Of a stretch of DNA of 64,000 nucleotides, positions 8,734 to 16,761 are shown piece after piece (positions within the stretch are counted from its first letter, which is position 1; every line of letters begins with the position of its first letter). Source of the stretch: Betaproteobacteria bacterium (GTDB lineage: Bacteria; Pseudomonadota; Gammaproteobacteria; Burkholderiales; SG8-41); the NCBI GenBank assembly GCA_021730905.1, contig JAKFYK010000002.1, positions 1 to 64,000 on the forward strand. The letters run 5' to 3'. A program made the translations under genes and the position numbers. The notes under the pieces were generated by a model. The model made no database searches. It saw only the letters and a list, made by a program, of their open reading frames with translations, and was not told where the DNA came from.

Positions 8734-10119
8734 TCAGGCCGCGGCCGCGGCGCGCACCGGGCTCGACGATATCAATGCGGTCATCGTGCGCACATCGGCA
8801 AGTTTTTCAAACCCTTGTATTGTGTCATACAGCGGCGCCATATTGGCGTCGTGAATGATGTCGCGCACGCAGCCGTCGAATTTGGCTTTGAGGCGCTCGG
8901 CGGGCAGCGGGTTGTCCGAGGTGCGGCCGTACGGTTGATCGAGTTTCTTCGACACCACGCGGCCGTCGGTGAGGGTGATACGCACTTCGGCGCCGAAATG
9001 GTTGTCGGCGGGAAACTGCGCGGTGGTGTAGGCAGCGGACTGCACGCGCTTGAGGATCGACTGGATCTTCGGGTCCTGGTAAGCATCGTTTTCGAAATAG
9101 TCGTTGACGATGCGCCGTTCGGCGAGCGCTCGGGAGACTGTATATTGCACGCTGAAGCGCGCATCGACATCGCTCCTGGGATCGGGCCGGTTGGTGTGCT
9201 CGAGCCGGCGCGGGTGCGTCCAGGTTTCGATCTTGAGCACCTTCTCCGGCGTCAGATCATATTCGTGGGTGAGATCGAGTGTGGCGTCCACCGCAGGGTG
9301 CGTGCTGCCGCAGCAGGTGTACTGCTTGATGGCGATGCCGGGCTTGACGATATCCCACGGCGCGCCCCATTGCGGAAAAATTTTCGAAGTATCGTAATTG
9401 CCTTCGCCGTTGAACACATTCAGATAGCCCATCTTGTGTTCGAACGTGCGCGGGTTCGAGGTGAATCCGTCGCGTGCCAGCAACGCGGCGAACAAGGCGC
9501 TGCGCGCGCAGTTACCCACGTGCAGCGGCTTGGTCATGGTACCGAGATTGGATTTGAGACCGGCCGCCATCGAGGCCGCAATACACAGCGCCAGCGTGGT
9601 TTTTTCTTCATCCAGCCGCAACAGATGGCACGCGGCTGCGGTGCCGCCGAAGATGCCGACCGTAACCGTGGGGTGCCAGCCCTTGGTGTATTGATAAAGG
9701 TTCACGCACATCGATAATTTGCATTCAGTCTCGAAGCCCGCCACGTAGGCCGTGAGAAAGTCCTTGCCGCTGGCGCCAGTGTCATCGGCCAGCGCGAATA
9801 TCACCGGCAGTATCGGCGCCGAGGGATGCCCGCCCAGCGTGTTGCTGCAATCGTCGAAGTCGAGTGCGTGCGCGGCCGTGCCGTTGATCTGCGCTGCATC
9901 CATGGCGGAGGTGCGCTTGTCCTGGCCGAACAGCAGGCTCTTTCCCGACGAGCCGGTGGTCACTTTGCTCACGATGCGCGCGCTGTCGTCGCGGCTGCCG
10001 GCGATGGTGACGCCGACGGTATCCAGCAAACCGATCCTGGCCCAGTGGATGGCTTGTGGCGGCAGGTCTTCATAGCGCGTGGCGAGTATGTGCTTGGCGA
10101 ATTCGGCGGCGATGGTCAT
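8734..10119 (-). CDS. MmgE/PrpD family protein
   Basis: This 461-residue protein belongs to the MmgE/PrpD family, which includes 2-methylcitrate dehydratase and cis-aconitate decarboxylase. The family signatures are visible: an N-terminal helical domain, ALDFDDCSNTLGGHPSAP with its Asp and His residues (about 90-110), and an IKQYTCCGSTHPAVDA segment. PrpC and PrpB are absent, so it is unlikely to serve the methylcitrate cycle. Its setting with AtuA-like, DUF4387 and FAH genes suggests a dehydratase or isomerase step in a degradation route. A copy of the AT-rich repeat lies between it and the preceding DUF4387 gene. Confidence 0.9.
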   Translation of the reverse strand: MTIAAEFAKHILATRYEDLPPQAIHWARIGLLDTVGVTIAGSRDDSARIVSKVTTGSSGKSLLFGQDKRTSAMDAAQINGTAAHALDFDDCSNTLGGHPSAPILPVIFALADDTGASGKDFLTAYVAGFETECKLSMCVNLYQYTKGWHPTVTVGIFGGTAAACHLLRLDEEKTTLALCIAASMAAGLKSNLGTMTKPLHVGNCARSALFAALLARDGFTSNPRTFEHKMGYLNVFNGEGNYDTSKIFPQWGAPWDIVKPGIAIKQYTCCGSTHPAVDATLDLTHEYDLTPEKVLKIETWTHPRRLEHTNRPDPRSDVDARFSVQYTVSRALAERRIVNDYFENDAYQDPKIQSILKRVQSAAYTTAQFPADNHFGAEVRITLTDGRVVSKKLDQPYGRTSDNPLPAERLKAKFDGCVRDIIHDANMAPLYDTIQGFEKLADVRTMTALISSSPVRAAAAA

Positions 10120-10140
10120 GGCTACTCTTTATAAAAGTAT

Positions 10141-10160
10141 CTTTTAAAACAAATACTTAT
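10141..10160 (-). repeat. AT-rich repeat, copy 2
   Basis: Read on the minus strand this is ATAAGTATTTGTTTTAAAAG. Its TAA is the stop codon of the DUF4387 gene, exactly as in copies 1 and 4. Confidence 0.75.
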
Positions 10161-10465
10161 AATATATCTATATCCATCAACGGCGCGTACTGCTGGCCAC
10201 CATGACCATCGCTGTCACGCGGATCGCCCTGGAAATACGGACGCGGAATTGATGCCTTGATCGCATACGCGTGATCGCAATAAAAAAATTTCACATCACT
10301 GACCGGCAAGTTGTAACGCTTGGCGACGGCTTCGCGCGTCAGCGCGCCGGAATTTTTTACGCGTTGATACGTTGCGTCGTCGTCGAACATGATATCGAAA
10401 GTGAGTTCAAACGGCCCGGCGTTTTTGCTGCGAATCAGGCGCGCGAGTTCGGCGAGCTGGGTCAT
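10157..10465 (-). CDS. DUF4387 family protein (AtuA-associated small subunit)
   Basis: This 102-residue protein matches DUF4387, a small family almost always encoded directly after an AtuA-like (DUF1446) gene. The conserved LIRSKNAGPFELTFDI beginning and the FFYCDHAYAIKASIPRP segment are visible. Its ATG overlaps the stop of the AtuA-like gene by four bases (ATGA), which implies translational coupling and probably a two-subunit complex. The molecular role is unknown. It resembles the short C-terminal domain fused to AtuA in some terpenoid-utilising pseudomonads. Confidence 0.88.
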   Translation of the reverse strand: MTQLAELARLIRSKNAGPFELTFDIMFDDDATYQRVKNSGALTREAVAKRYNLPVSDVKFFYCDHAYAIKASIPRPYFQGDPRDSDGHGGQQYAPLMDIDIL

Positions 10466-11871
10466 GGCCTGATCTCCTTCACGTTCGAGCCGTTGACATC
10501 GAACATCGTCATTGGAAACATTTCAGTGGGGGTGTCTGGCTCAACCACGTGATTGACGTTGAATTTGTACACCGCGCCGCGCTCCATCGGGTTGTACGGG
10601 CAGGCAATCGCGGTGATGAGGCCGCTCCATTCGGGGATCGGCAGATGCAGCGCCTGGTGGCGGATTACGCCGGCGATGGTGTTGGCGATATCCTGCGTAG
10701 GTGCTGTGGCTTCGAAAATCAGGCACAGTTCGTGCGAGCGGATTTCCTTCACCGGTTCCAGCGGCCCCATGGTGCCGTTCTTGCCGTAGATGCGGATGTT
10801 GAGCAGATAGTCGGAGGGCTTGAGCTTGTCGCCGAACACCATTTTCACACGCGCATGAATCTTCTCGGTCACGCGCGCGGTCCAGTCGTCGATCTGGCGA
10901 ATGATGAAAGGGTCGCGCACCGAGCCGATGAGGATGCTCATGTAGCCGACCTTCTCGGCGCCTTCGAGCTTGACGGTGTAGCGTGGCGCCTTGATGAATT
11001 CGCTGCCGGTGACTTTGACCGCGCGGTCGGTCAGCGCTTCATAGCGTGAGTTTGTCAGATCCAGCGTGCCCGAACACTCCACCAGTTTGAACGGGTCCGA
11101 ATTTTCATAGAGGCTGTGCGAAGCGATGCTCTGCGGCGTACAGCGCAAGCTATGGTCGGGCGCTTCGACGACGAAATGATCCTTGCGCACCCAGGCGAAC
11201 ATGCAGTCCGGTGTCCTGCGTTGCACGCACGACGCTGCGCCGCACTCGAGGATTTTTGCCATGTGCCACGAAATACCTTCAGGAAAACCGCGCATCACCG
11301 GCATTGCGGCGAAAATCGCGGTGTCGCTCGAACGTCCGGCGAGAATGATGTCGGCGCCGGCTTCGAGCGCGCGCTGCCACGGTTCCGCACCCATCATGCC
11401 GACGGTGTGCGCGCTGCGTTCGATCACGGCTTCGTCAAATTCGGGCGCGGGTGCCAGCGGCTTGATGCGGCCTTCGCGCAGGCGTTTTTTCAGATAGGTC
11501 TTGTCCTGCTCGGCCTGGATCAATGCCAACTTGAAACTCAAGCCCTCGGCTGTGGCGATTTCTTTGGCGAGTGCTGCAAGGGTGTCGAGTTGCTCATTGC
11601 TCCCGCCCGTGCCGGCGGTGCCGATCAACAGTGGCACGTTGATGCGGCGCGCACCGATCATCATCAGCCGCAAGTCTCGCTTGATGGCGGCCAGTGGAAA
11701 TGCCGTCGTGCCGGAGCCGAGAAACTCCGGGCCGGGATCGGTGGAGCCGGCATCGGCGCCGATGAAGTGCGGCTTCTGCGAAAGACCTTGTTCAAACGAG
11801 CTTTCGAGAAAGCCCGAACCGGTGACGCCGGTAGGCGCGAGGACGCGTATTTCGTCTTGGTCGGCGGTCAT
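10462..11871 (-). CDS. AtuA-like acyclic terpene utilisation family protein (DUF1446)
   Basis: This 469-residue protein is of the AtuA/DUF1446 family, named from the acyclic terpene (citronellol/geraniol) utilisation cluster of pseudomonads. Glycine-rich N-terminal motifs (APTGVTGSGF, GADAGSTDPGP, GTAGTGGSNEQ) and the later GRSSDTAIFAAMP segment are characteristic. It begins the operon AtuA-DUF4387-MmgE/PrpD-FAH. No other atu genes (acyl-CoA carboxylase, citronellyl-CoA dehydrogenase) are in view, so a terpene substrate is not demonstrated. The shared 246-base gap to the next gene (11872-12117) must hold divergent promoters. Confidence 0.87.
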   Translation of the reverse strand: MTADQDEIRVLAPTGVTGSGFLESSFEQGLSQKPHFIGADAGSTDPGPEFLGSGTTAFPLAAIKRDLRLMMIGARRINVPLLIGTAGTGGSNEQLDTLAALAKEIATAEGLSFKLALIQAEQDKTYLKKRLREGRIKPLAPAPEFDEAVIERSAHTVGMMGAEPWQRALEAGADIILAGRSSDTAIFAAMPVMRGFPEGISWHMAKILECGAASCVQRRTPDCMFAWVRKDHFVVEAPDHSLRCTPQSIASHSLYENSDPFKLVECSGTLDLTNSRYEALTDRAVKVTGSEFIKAPRYTVKLEGAEKVGYMSILIGSVRDPFIIRQIDDWTARVTEKIHARVKMVFGDKLKPSDYLLNIRIYGKNGTMGPLEPVKEIRSHELCLIFEATAPTQDIANTIAGVIRHQALHLPIPEWSGLITAIACPYNPMERGAVYKFNVNHVVEPDTPTEMFPMTMFDVNGSNVKEIRP

Positions 11872-12117
11872 GTCGGGTTGGGTGTCTGACGGTTATCCGT
11901 GCAAATTTGGAGTGCGGCGGGGTATTTGTGGTGCGATGTGCAGCCATGATTTTTGGCCGCACCAGAGAAGGTTGTGGCCATGCTACGAGCGCTGTCAGAT
12001 TGCGTCAATCGTATTTTCACATTGTGATGATTGTGACGGCCGGGCATTAAAAGCGGGCGTTTCTGGAATAAAATCGCATCCGCAGCAGCTATTCGGAGCC
12101 TTTAGAAAAATTCGCCA

Positions 12118-13338
12118 ATGAACACCACGTCTCCGTTGATTCCCGATTTCGCCAGCGTCAGTTATGACGTATCCGTGCGGCGCGCGCGCGATCTCATGCC
12201 CGTGTTGCGCAGCCGAGCCGCGCAGGCCGAAGCGGCGCGCGTGATGCTGCCGGAAACGGTGAATGATCTTCGGCGCATCGGCGCGCTGCGCGCCTTGCAG
12301 CCGAAGCGCTGGGGCGGCATGGAGCTGGATTTCATTTCGTACATCGATATTCCGATAGAGCTCGCGCGCGGCTGCGCATCGACGAGTTGGAACGTGGTCA
12401 ACCTGATGATCCACAACTGGATGCTCGCGATGTACGACGAGCGCGCGCAGGCCGACGTGTGGACCAAAGACCCGGCGGCGCTGATCGCCGCCGGCATTGC
12501 GTTTCCGCAGGGGCGGGCGCGTAAAGTGGATGGAGGATACGTCATCAGCGGCAAGTGGAATTTTTCAAGCTGCGTGAATATTTCGACTTGGTGCATGCTG
12601 GCGGTGACGGTACGAGGTAACGAAAGTGAGGGCGAAAAGGTCATCGATCACCGCATGTGCCTGCTCGATCAATCGCAATACGAAATCGTCGATGACTGGC
12701 ACACGCTGGGCATGCGTTCCACCGGCAGCATGACGGTGGTTGCCAAAGACGTGTTCGTGCCGGAATACCGCGCGCTGTGCATGTACGACATTCGTGGCGG
12801 CGATGGATTTCCCGGCGCGCGCGGTAATCCCAATCCGCTGTATCGCATATCGCTCAATGCGCTGGGTGGCCACGGTATTGCTGCGACGGCCCTGGGCAAC
12901 GCGATGGCGGCGCTGGAACACACGCTGGCGCTGGTGAAGGAGCGCAGCACCAACTACACAGGCCTGAAGATGCGCGACCAGCAGATCGTGCAGCATCGCG
13001 TGAGCACGGCAGCCGTAAAAATTGATGCCGCGCAGCTGATGCTGCGCACGGATGCGATTGAAGCGCAGGAGCAGGCGAACAAAAACGTGATTCCCGACAT
13101 GCAGCAAAAGCTGCGCTGCAAGCGCAATGCGGCGTATGCCGCGATGCTATGCACCGAGGCAGTGGATGCGCTGCACGCGGTGACCGGCGCGACGGGCATT
13201 TATGAATCGTATCCGCTGGAGCGCATCTTCCGCGATGCGCACGCGCTGGGCGCGCATATCAGCCTCAACTTCGATGCGCAGGCGCCGGCGTGGGGGCTGA
13301 CGGCGCTGGGTGGCGAGGTCGTCAACCCGACGCTGTAG
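12118..13338 (+). CDS. Acyl-CoA dehydrogenase-fold flavin monooxygenase-like protein
   Basis: This 406-residue protein has the acyl-CoA dehydrogenase fold, in the branch of flavin-dependent monooxygenases and hydroxylases (HsaA, DszC and HpaB-like). The N-terminal helical region with LARGCASTSWNVVNLMIHNWMLA, the central beta domain (SGKWNFSSC, DWHTLGMRSTGS) and the C-terminal helices with ATGIYESYPLERIFRDAHA are typical. The usual acyl-CoA dehydrogenase catalytic glutamate is not evident, which favours the hydroxylase branch. A reductase partner is not in the window. A degenerate copy of its 3' end lies at 14423-14560. Confidence 0.82.
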   Translation: MNTTSPLIPDFASVSYDVSVRRARDLMPVLRSRAAQAEAARVMLPETVNDLRRIGALRALQPKRWGGMELDFISYIDIPIELARGCASTSWNVVNLMIHNWMLAMYDERAQADVWTKDPAALIAAGIAFPQGRARKVDGGYVISGKWNFSSCVNISTWCMLAVTVRGNESEGEKVIDHRMCLLDQSQYEIVDDWHTLGMRSTGSMTVVAKDVFVPEYRALCMYDIRGGDGFPGARGNPNPLYRISLNALGGHGIAATALGNAMAALEHTLALVKERSTNYTGLKMRDQQIVQHRVSTAAVKIDAAQLMLRTDAIEAQEQANKNVIPDMQQKLRCKRNAAYAAMLCTEAVDALHAVTGATGIYESYPLERIFRDAHALGAHISLNFDAQAPAWGLTALGGEVVNPTL

Positions 13339-13404
13339 CGCGGCGCGGTTCGGAAACGGGTGTGACGGCCCGGCCGATCCGCCAGGCGCGCCCGGTCTAC
13401 AGGC

Positions 13405-14322
13405 TTACGCCCACTTCAGCCGTTCGAGGATCGAGCGGCCCATCACCCACTCCCTGTCGCTATCGGACATAAAGGTCAGTTCTTCCGTGAAATGCGTGAT
13501 GCGCTGCCGCCAGGTCGCGCGCGCGAAGCCGGCGGTGAGATCGGTTCCCCAATGGCAGCGCCGCGGCCCGAAGGCGTCGAACACCCGGCGCAAGTGCGGC
13601 GTCAGGTCGCGGAACGGATACGGTTCCAGCGACGCGTTGACGAGGTTCGACAGCTTGACGCTGACGTTTGGATATTTGGCGAGCGCCACTGCGTGGCCGA
13701 TGACCTCGGCCGTGCGCCCCTCTTTCGCGATGGCGGTGTTCACGCCCATGTGGTCGACAATCAGGTTCAGGCCGGGGTGGCGCTGCGCAATGGGGCCGAA
13801 CTTGTCCACCATGCCGAACGCCAGAAACATGACCGGAAGCCCGGCCTTCTCGGCCGCCGGCCAGAACCAGTCTGCCGTCCCGTCCGAGAGCCACGCGGCA
13901 TCCTTGCCGAGAAACGTCACGCGCACGCCGAGCATGCCCTTGTTTTCCTTCCAGCGCGGCAGCAGTGCGGCCGATTTCGGATCCTGCAGCGGAATGCGCC
14001 CCATCACCGCGAAGCGATCGGGATGACGCCGCGCGGCTTCGAGTGCATAGCTGTTGTTGTCGTTCAGGCCCGGCGGCACGACGACCACGCGGTTAACGCC
14101 GGCTTCGTCCATCATCGGCAGTGCGCGTTCGATGGTGAACGGCTCCGGCAGTTGTGGCTTGACGCCCGGATTCCAGGTGTAGTCGGGGGCGCTGGCCTTC
14201 CACAGATGTATCTGTGCATCCACGATCACGCGCCTGCTGGCGGGCGGCGTCGCGCAGCCGGCCGTTGCCAGCGCCACTCCGGCGCCCAGGGTCGTGCCGA
14301 TGAACTTGCGTCGTGTAAACAT
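13405..14322 (-). CDS. Amidohydrolase family protein with Tat/lipoprotein-like signal
   Basis: This 305-residue metal-dependent hydrolase is of the amidohydrolase-2 type (TIM barrel, as in 4-sulfomuconolactonase or 2-pyrone-4,6-dicarboxylate lactonase). DAQIHLWK, IVDHMGVN and CHWGTDLT near the C-terminus mark the active-site strands. The N-terminus carries a twin-arginine stretch (TRRKFIGTT) and a cysteine after LATAG, so it is probably exported folded and perhaps lipid-anchored. I place the start at the ATG at 14322, preceded by GAGGAAG; the frame extends 27 codons further upstream without support. Substrate unknown. Confidence 0.83.
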   Translation of the reverse strand: MFTRRKFIGTTLGAGVALATAGCATPPASRRVIVDAQIHLWKASAPDYTWNPGVKPQLPEPFTIERALPMMDEAGVNRVVVVPPGLNDNNSYALEAARRHPDRFAVMGRIPLQDPKSAALLPRWKENKGMLGVRVTFLGKDAAWLSDGTADWFWPAAEKAGLPVMFLAFGMVDKFGPIAQRHPGLNLIVDHMGVNTAIAKEGRTAEVIGHAVALAKYPNVSVKLSNLVNASLEPYPFRDLTPHLRRVFDAFGPRRCHWGTDLTAGFARATWRQRITHFTEELTFMSDSDREWVMGRSILERLKWA

Positions 14323-14422
14323 GGTGGCTTCCTCCGGTGAGGCCGCTCGTCGCGGCGCTTGTTGATGTTGCCGGCATGGTAGCACTTTGGCCGTCAACGG
14401 CAATTACCGCGAGGAACGGCGC

Positions 14423-14560
14423 TACCAACGCAACGCCGCGCATGCTGCGGCACTATGCCTGGAAGCGGTGGGCGCGCCTATCGGCCTTGACTTCGGTGCG
14501 CGGGCGCCGGCGTGGAGGCTGGTGGCGCCGGGTGGCGAGGGGAATATTCCGACGCTGTAA
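14423..14560 (+). pseudogene. Remnant of an acyl-CoA dehydrogenase-like gene (3' fragment with internal deletion)
   Basis: The 45 codons read YQRNAAHAAALCLEAV followed directly by GAPIGLDFGARAPAW and GEGNIPTL with a stop. The intact gene at 12118-13338 has KRNAAYAAMLCTEAV, about 38 further residues, then GAHISLNFDAQAPAW and GEVVNPTL. The fragment is therefore a diverged duplicate tail that has lost the segment between the two blocks. No start or upstream domain remains. It lies just beyond the amidohydrolase gene, so a former second copy of the monooxygenase gene flanked that hydrolase. Confidence 0.75.
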
Positions 14561-14945
14561 GGCCTTGGGAGGCGGGCGGGCTGGTTAGAGGGGCGGGTAT
14601 TCCTCGTGCAAATCAGGCAGGTGCTGGAAGCTGAATGTACGTAGCGCCGCGTTGGCCGTATTCATTTGGGTTATTCTAGGACACGTTCGCAGGCCCTGTG
14701 TTACATCAACGGGGGCACGCATTGGAATCGCGGCCGATTTTGTGTGACGGCTTTGCAGGATGATTTTATACATGGGTGTTTATGCGATATATGTTCGATA
14801 ACCTGATGTTGTAAAAGAGGTTTTAATGCATTTTTGTTCCCAAATTAGACCGCAGGCACCCAAGTTAGACCGCAGCGCGGTGCGATCTATATTGGGTTAG
14901 GCCCACCAGAACCACGACTACTATCGACCAACTCGGGAGCGACTG
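14561..14945. other. Intergenic stretch without a supported gene
   Basis: The short reading frames here have no recognisable domain, ribosome site or codon bias. The stretch becomes AT-rich after about 14750 and contains only the tandem 17-base repeat at 14839-14875, described separately. It may carry the promoter of the small secreted protein gene at 14946. Confidence 0.6.
14839..14875 (+). repeat. Two tandem 17-base repeats, 20-base period
   Basis: CCCAAATTAGACCGCAG at 14839-14855 is followed by CCCAAGTTAGACCGCAG at 14859-14875, differing at one base. The 20-base spacing puts the two sites on nearly the same DNA face about 70 bases before the start at 14946. A regulator operator pair for that gene is possible but unproven. 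Confidence 0.55.
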
Positions 14946-15185
14946 ATGAAGATACATGCACTGGTTTTTGCTGCAACCTCGGTCTTTGCCGTTTCGCTGC
15001 CGTGCCAATCGCAGGCGAAAGTTGAGTACCTCAAAGAGGAACCAGCAAAAGGCAATTTGCCGTATCGGAAGGTCGTCTACGTCGACGATGGAACCTGTCC
15101 TAAAGGCGAGGTGAAGGAAATCACCGGTGGAAGGCATGAGAAATCCATTCCACGCACAGTTCGCTGCATCAAGCGCCCCGGCTGA
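14946..15185 (+). CDS. Small secreted protein, function unknown
   Basis: This 79-residue protein has a clear signal peptide (MKIHALVFAATSVFAVSLP, cleavage near SQA). The mature part is about 55 residues, basic, with two cysteines (DDGTCPKG and TVRCIKR) that could form a disulfide. It resembles small DUF6719-like exported proteins of proteobacteria, but I am not certain of the family. The ribosome site is weak (GGGAG at distance 7). It stands alone between unrelated genes. Confidence 0.6.
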   Translation: MKIHALVFAATSVFAVSLPCQSQAKVEYLKEEPAKGNLPYRKVVYVDDGTCPKGEVKEITGGRHEKSIPRTVRCIKRPG

Positions 15186-15280
15186 GCTCAAACGTCAAGA
15201 AATTGCAAAACCGATACACCATGCCCAGCTGCATCCCGCATCGCACACCAAAATAATCTGAGAACTGTTGTGGCCTATGT

Positions 15281-15775
15281 TTATGCCACATCATTTTGCA
15301 GCAGCAACTCCCGCTTCCAGAATTGCAGGGTTCGTTCTGCCGCCAGATGAAACGGCAGTACAAAGAATCCGGCCATCAGTGCCACGATAAATACGAATAG
15401 TATGACCGGCCGCGCATCGAATGTGCTGAAGAAATTCAGCAGGTGCAGTAGCAGGAAGTACACACAACTGCCAATAAACAAGGCAGCCAGTGCCAGAACG
15501 GCCCCATGCGGCTTTATCGCCAGCATGACCTCGTGCCCCTTATCCTGCGGACGCAGGTAGGCATACAGGATGGGTTTCATGCTGTACTTTTTGAACCGTC
15601 CGCATTCCCGCACCTCAAAATAGCCGCGGGAGATGTCGCCGAAGTAAGGCTTGCTGCTGATCAGGAGTCCTTCCCACTGGCCGATATGGGCATGCTTTCG
15701 CACCACGGTCTGAATTTCACTTTCCGACAACGTCGTGTGAAACTTGCACGGGCGATAGGGGATGATCAACGCCAT
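15281..15775 (-). CDS. Hypothetical membrane protein with two C-terminal helices
   Basis: This 164-residue protein has a hydrophilic N-terminal half of about 88 residues and then two hydrophobic helices (residues about 90-112 and 122-145). The basic end following the second helix suggests both termini are cytoplasmic. I do not recognise the family. It reads in the same direction as the secreted-protein gene upstream and ends downstream of it with a gap of about 75 bases. Confidence 0.6.
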   Translation of the reverse strand: MALIIPYRPCKFHTTLSESEIQTVVRKHAHIGQWEGLLISSKPYFGDISRGYFEVRECGRFKKYSMKPILYAYLRPQDKGHEVMLAIKPHGAVLALAALFIGSCVYFLLLHLLNFFSTFDARPVILFVFIVALMAGFFVLPFHLAAERTLQFWKRELLLQNDVA

Positions 15776-15848
15776 TTGCAGACTGGTTTTGAGATTCGGA
15801 GAAATTGAAACGTTTATCTACGATTTTTTCTGTGCCGGCAACGCATCT

Positions 15849-16628
15849 TCATCGCTTGAATGCCTGAATGCTATGCAATCGATCATTCTCAAAATAGAGT
15901 GTGTTGCCTGCTCCATAAATCCATTGTTCGAGTCGCCTTGGTCCCTCGATCGTGGTATTGACGGCATCCGGCCTACCCCAACTGCTATTGAGTACCTGCT
16001 GGGTGGTCATGCCGATGTGGAGAATGCTGAGGCGCATCACTCTTTCTTTTTCGAGTTGTTCCTGTTCTCTTTTCGGATCATTGCGCGCTTGAGCGCGTCG
16101 GCGGTCAAGTACTGACGCCGGGTATTCATCAAAAATCCAGCCGGAATTGTTGATGGCGAAATCAATGCCGTACAAGGCCGTGGAGATTTTCCCCTCGGCG
16201 TAGCGGTTTTCCTTGAAATCCTGCACGCTGAGGTACGCTGTTTTGCCGGATTCGAATCGAATTTTGAGCCACGAGTAATCCGGATTGAACTTGTCGATCA
16301 AAACATCTTCGATGGTGAACTGCTCTGATGCCTTGGCTCCGTATGATTCGCCGGGACAGGCAAGAGGCTTTTCCTTGAAGGGCGGCGATTCTTTGCTGTC
16401 ACAGAATAAGTCTTTCGGCGATTGTCCTGGTTCGGGTTTTCGCACCCAGTATTTGCGGCCGGTTTGTGCGCGCAGTTCTTCGAGAAGGTATTCCGGCTTC
16501 GGACTCCCCGAAAATTCGTAGCCGGGTTGAACTGAACTGGAGGCTCCCCATGCATTCAATGGCGAACCGGCCAAAATCAAAAATAAGCTAAAAAGAGTGG
16601 CGGAAGAGAGTGGGAGTCGAACCCACAT
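15849..16628 (-). CDS. Exported protein with C-terminal OmlA/SmpA-like segment; start lies inside the tRNA-Sec gene
   Basis: This is a 259-residue exported protein of unknown function. The last 70 residues (RLSILHIGMTTQQVLNSSWGRPD..., IYGAGNTLYFENDRL) resemble the small OmlA/SmpA or DUF2845-type fold seen in envelope proteins. The only start that yields a normal signal peptide is the ATG at 16628, which lies in the 3' part of the tRNA-Sec gene; the n- and early h-region codons are thus tRNA bases. In-frame TTG codons at 16580 and 16574 are alternatives but would leave a very short signal. It probably depends on the tRNA promoter for expression. Confidence 0.65.
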   Translation of the reverse strand: MWVRLPLSSATLFSLFLILAGSPLNAWGASSSVQPGYEFSGSPKPEYLLEELRAQTGRKYWVRKPEPGQSPKDLFCDSKESPPFKEKPLACPGESYGAKASEQFTIEDVLIDKFNPDYSWLKIRFESGKTAYLSVQDFKENRYAEGKISTALYGIDFAINNSGWIFDEYPASVLDRRRAQARNDPKREQEQLEKERVMRLSILHIGMTTQQVLNSSWGRPDAVNTTIEGPRRLEQWIYGAGNTLYFENDRLHSIQAFKR

Positions 16629-16692
16629 AGAACTGTTAACAGCCCCTACCGGGTTTGAAGTCCGGCCGCCCCACCGGGAGCGATTCCCTTCC
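16598..16692 (-). tRNA. selC: tRNA-Sec (UCA anticodon)
   Basis: The 95-base gene reads GGAAGGGA at its 5' end and UCUCUUCC plus an encoded GCCA at its 3' end, an 8-bp acceptor stem as in bacterial tRNA-Sec. The T arm is GUGGG-UUCGACU-CCCAC, there is a long variable arm, and the anticodon loop ACUUCAAA carries UCA (anticodon complement at 16656-16658). Length and arms match E. coli selC closely. It follows the thioredoxin-reductase-like gene by 69 bases. A TACAAT hexamer (minus strand, 16731-16726) could be its -10 box. It delivers selenocysteine to UGA codons together with SelB. Confidence 0.96.
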
Positions 16693-16761
16693 GTAAAACC
16701 TTGCGCAGAACATGACGCAGCCACGATTGTAAATCCTAACCTGCCGCAACGGTGCCGCGAT

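Noticed and set aside
14337-14773. Short frames of 60-83 codons around the monooxygenase remnant
   Set aside because: No homology; the only readable coding remnant is the 46-codon tail at 14423-14560.
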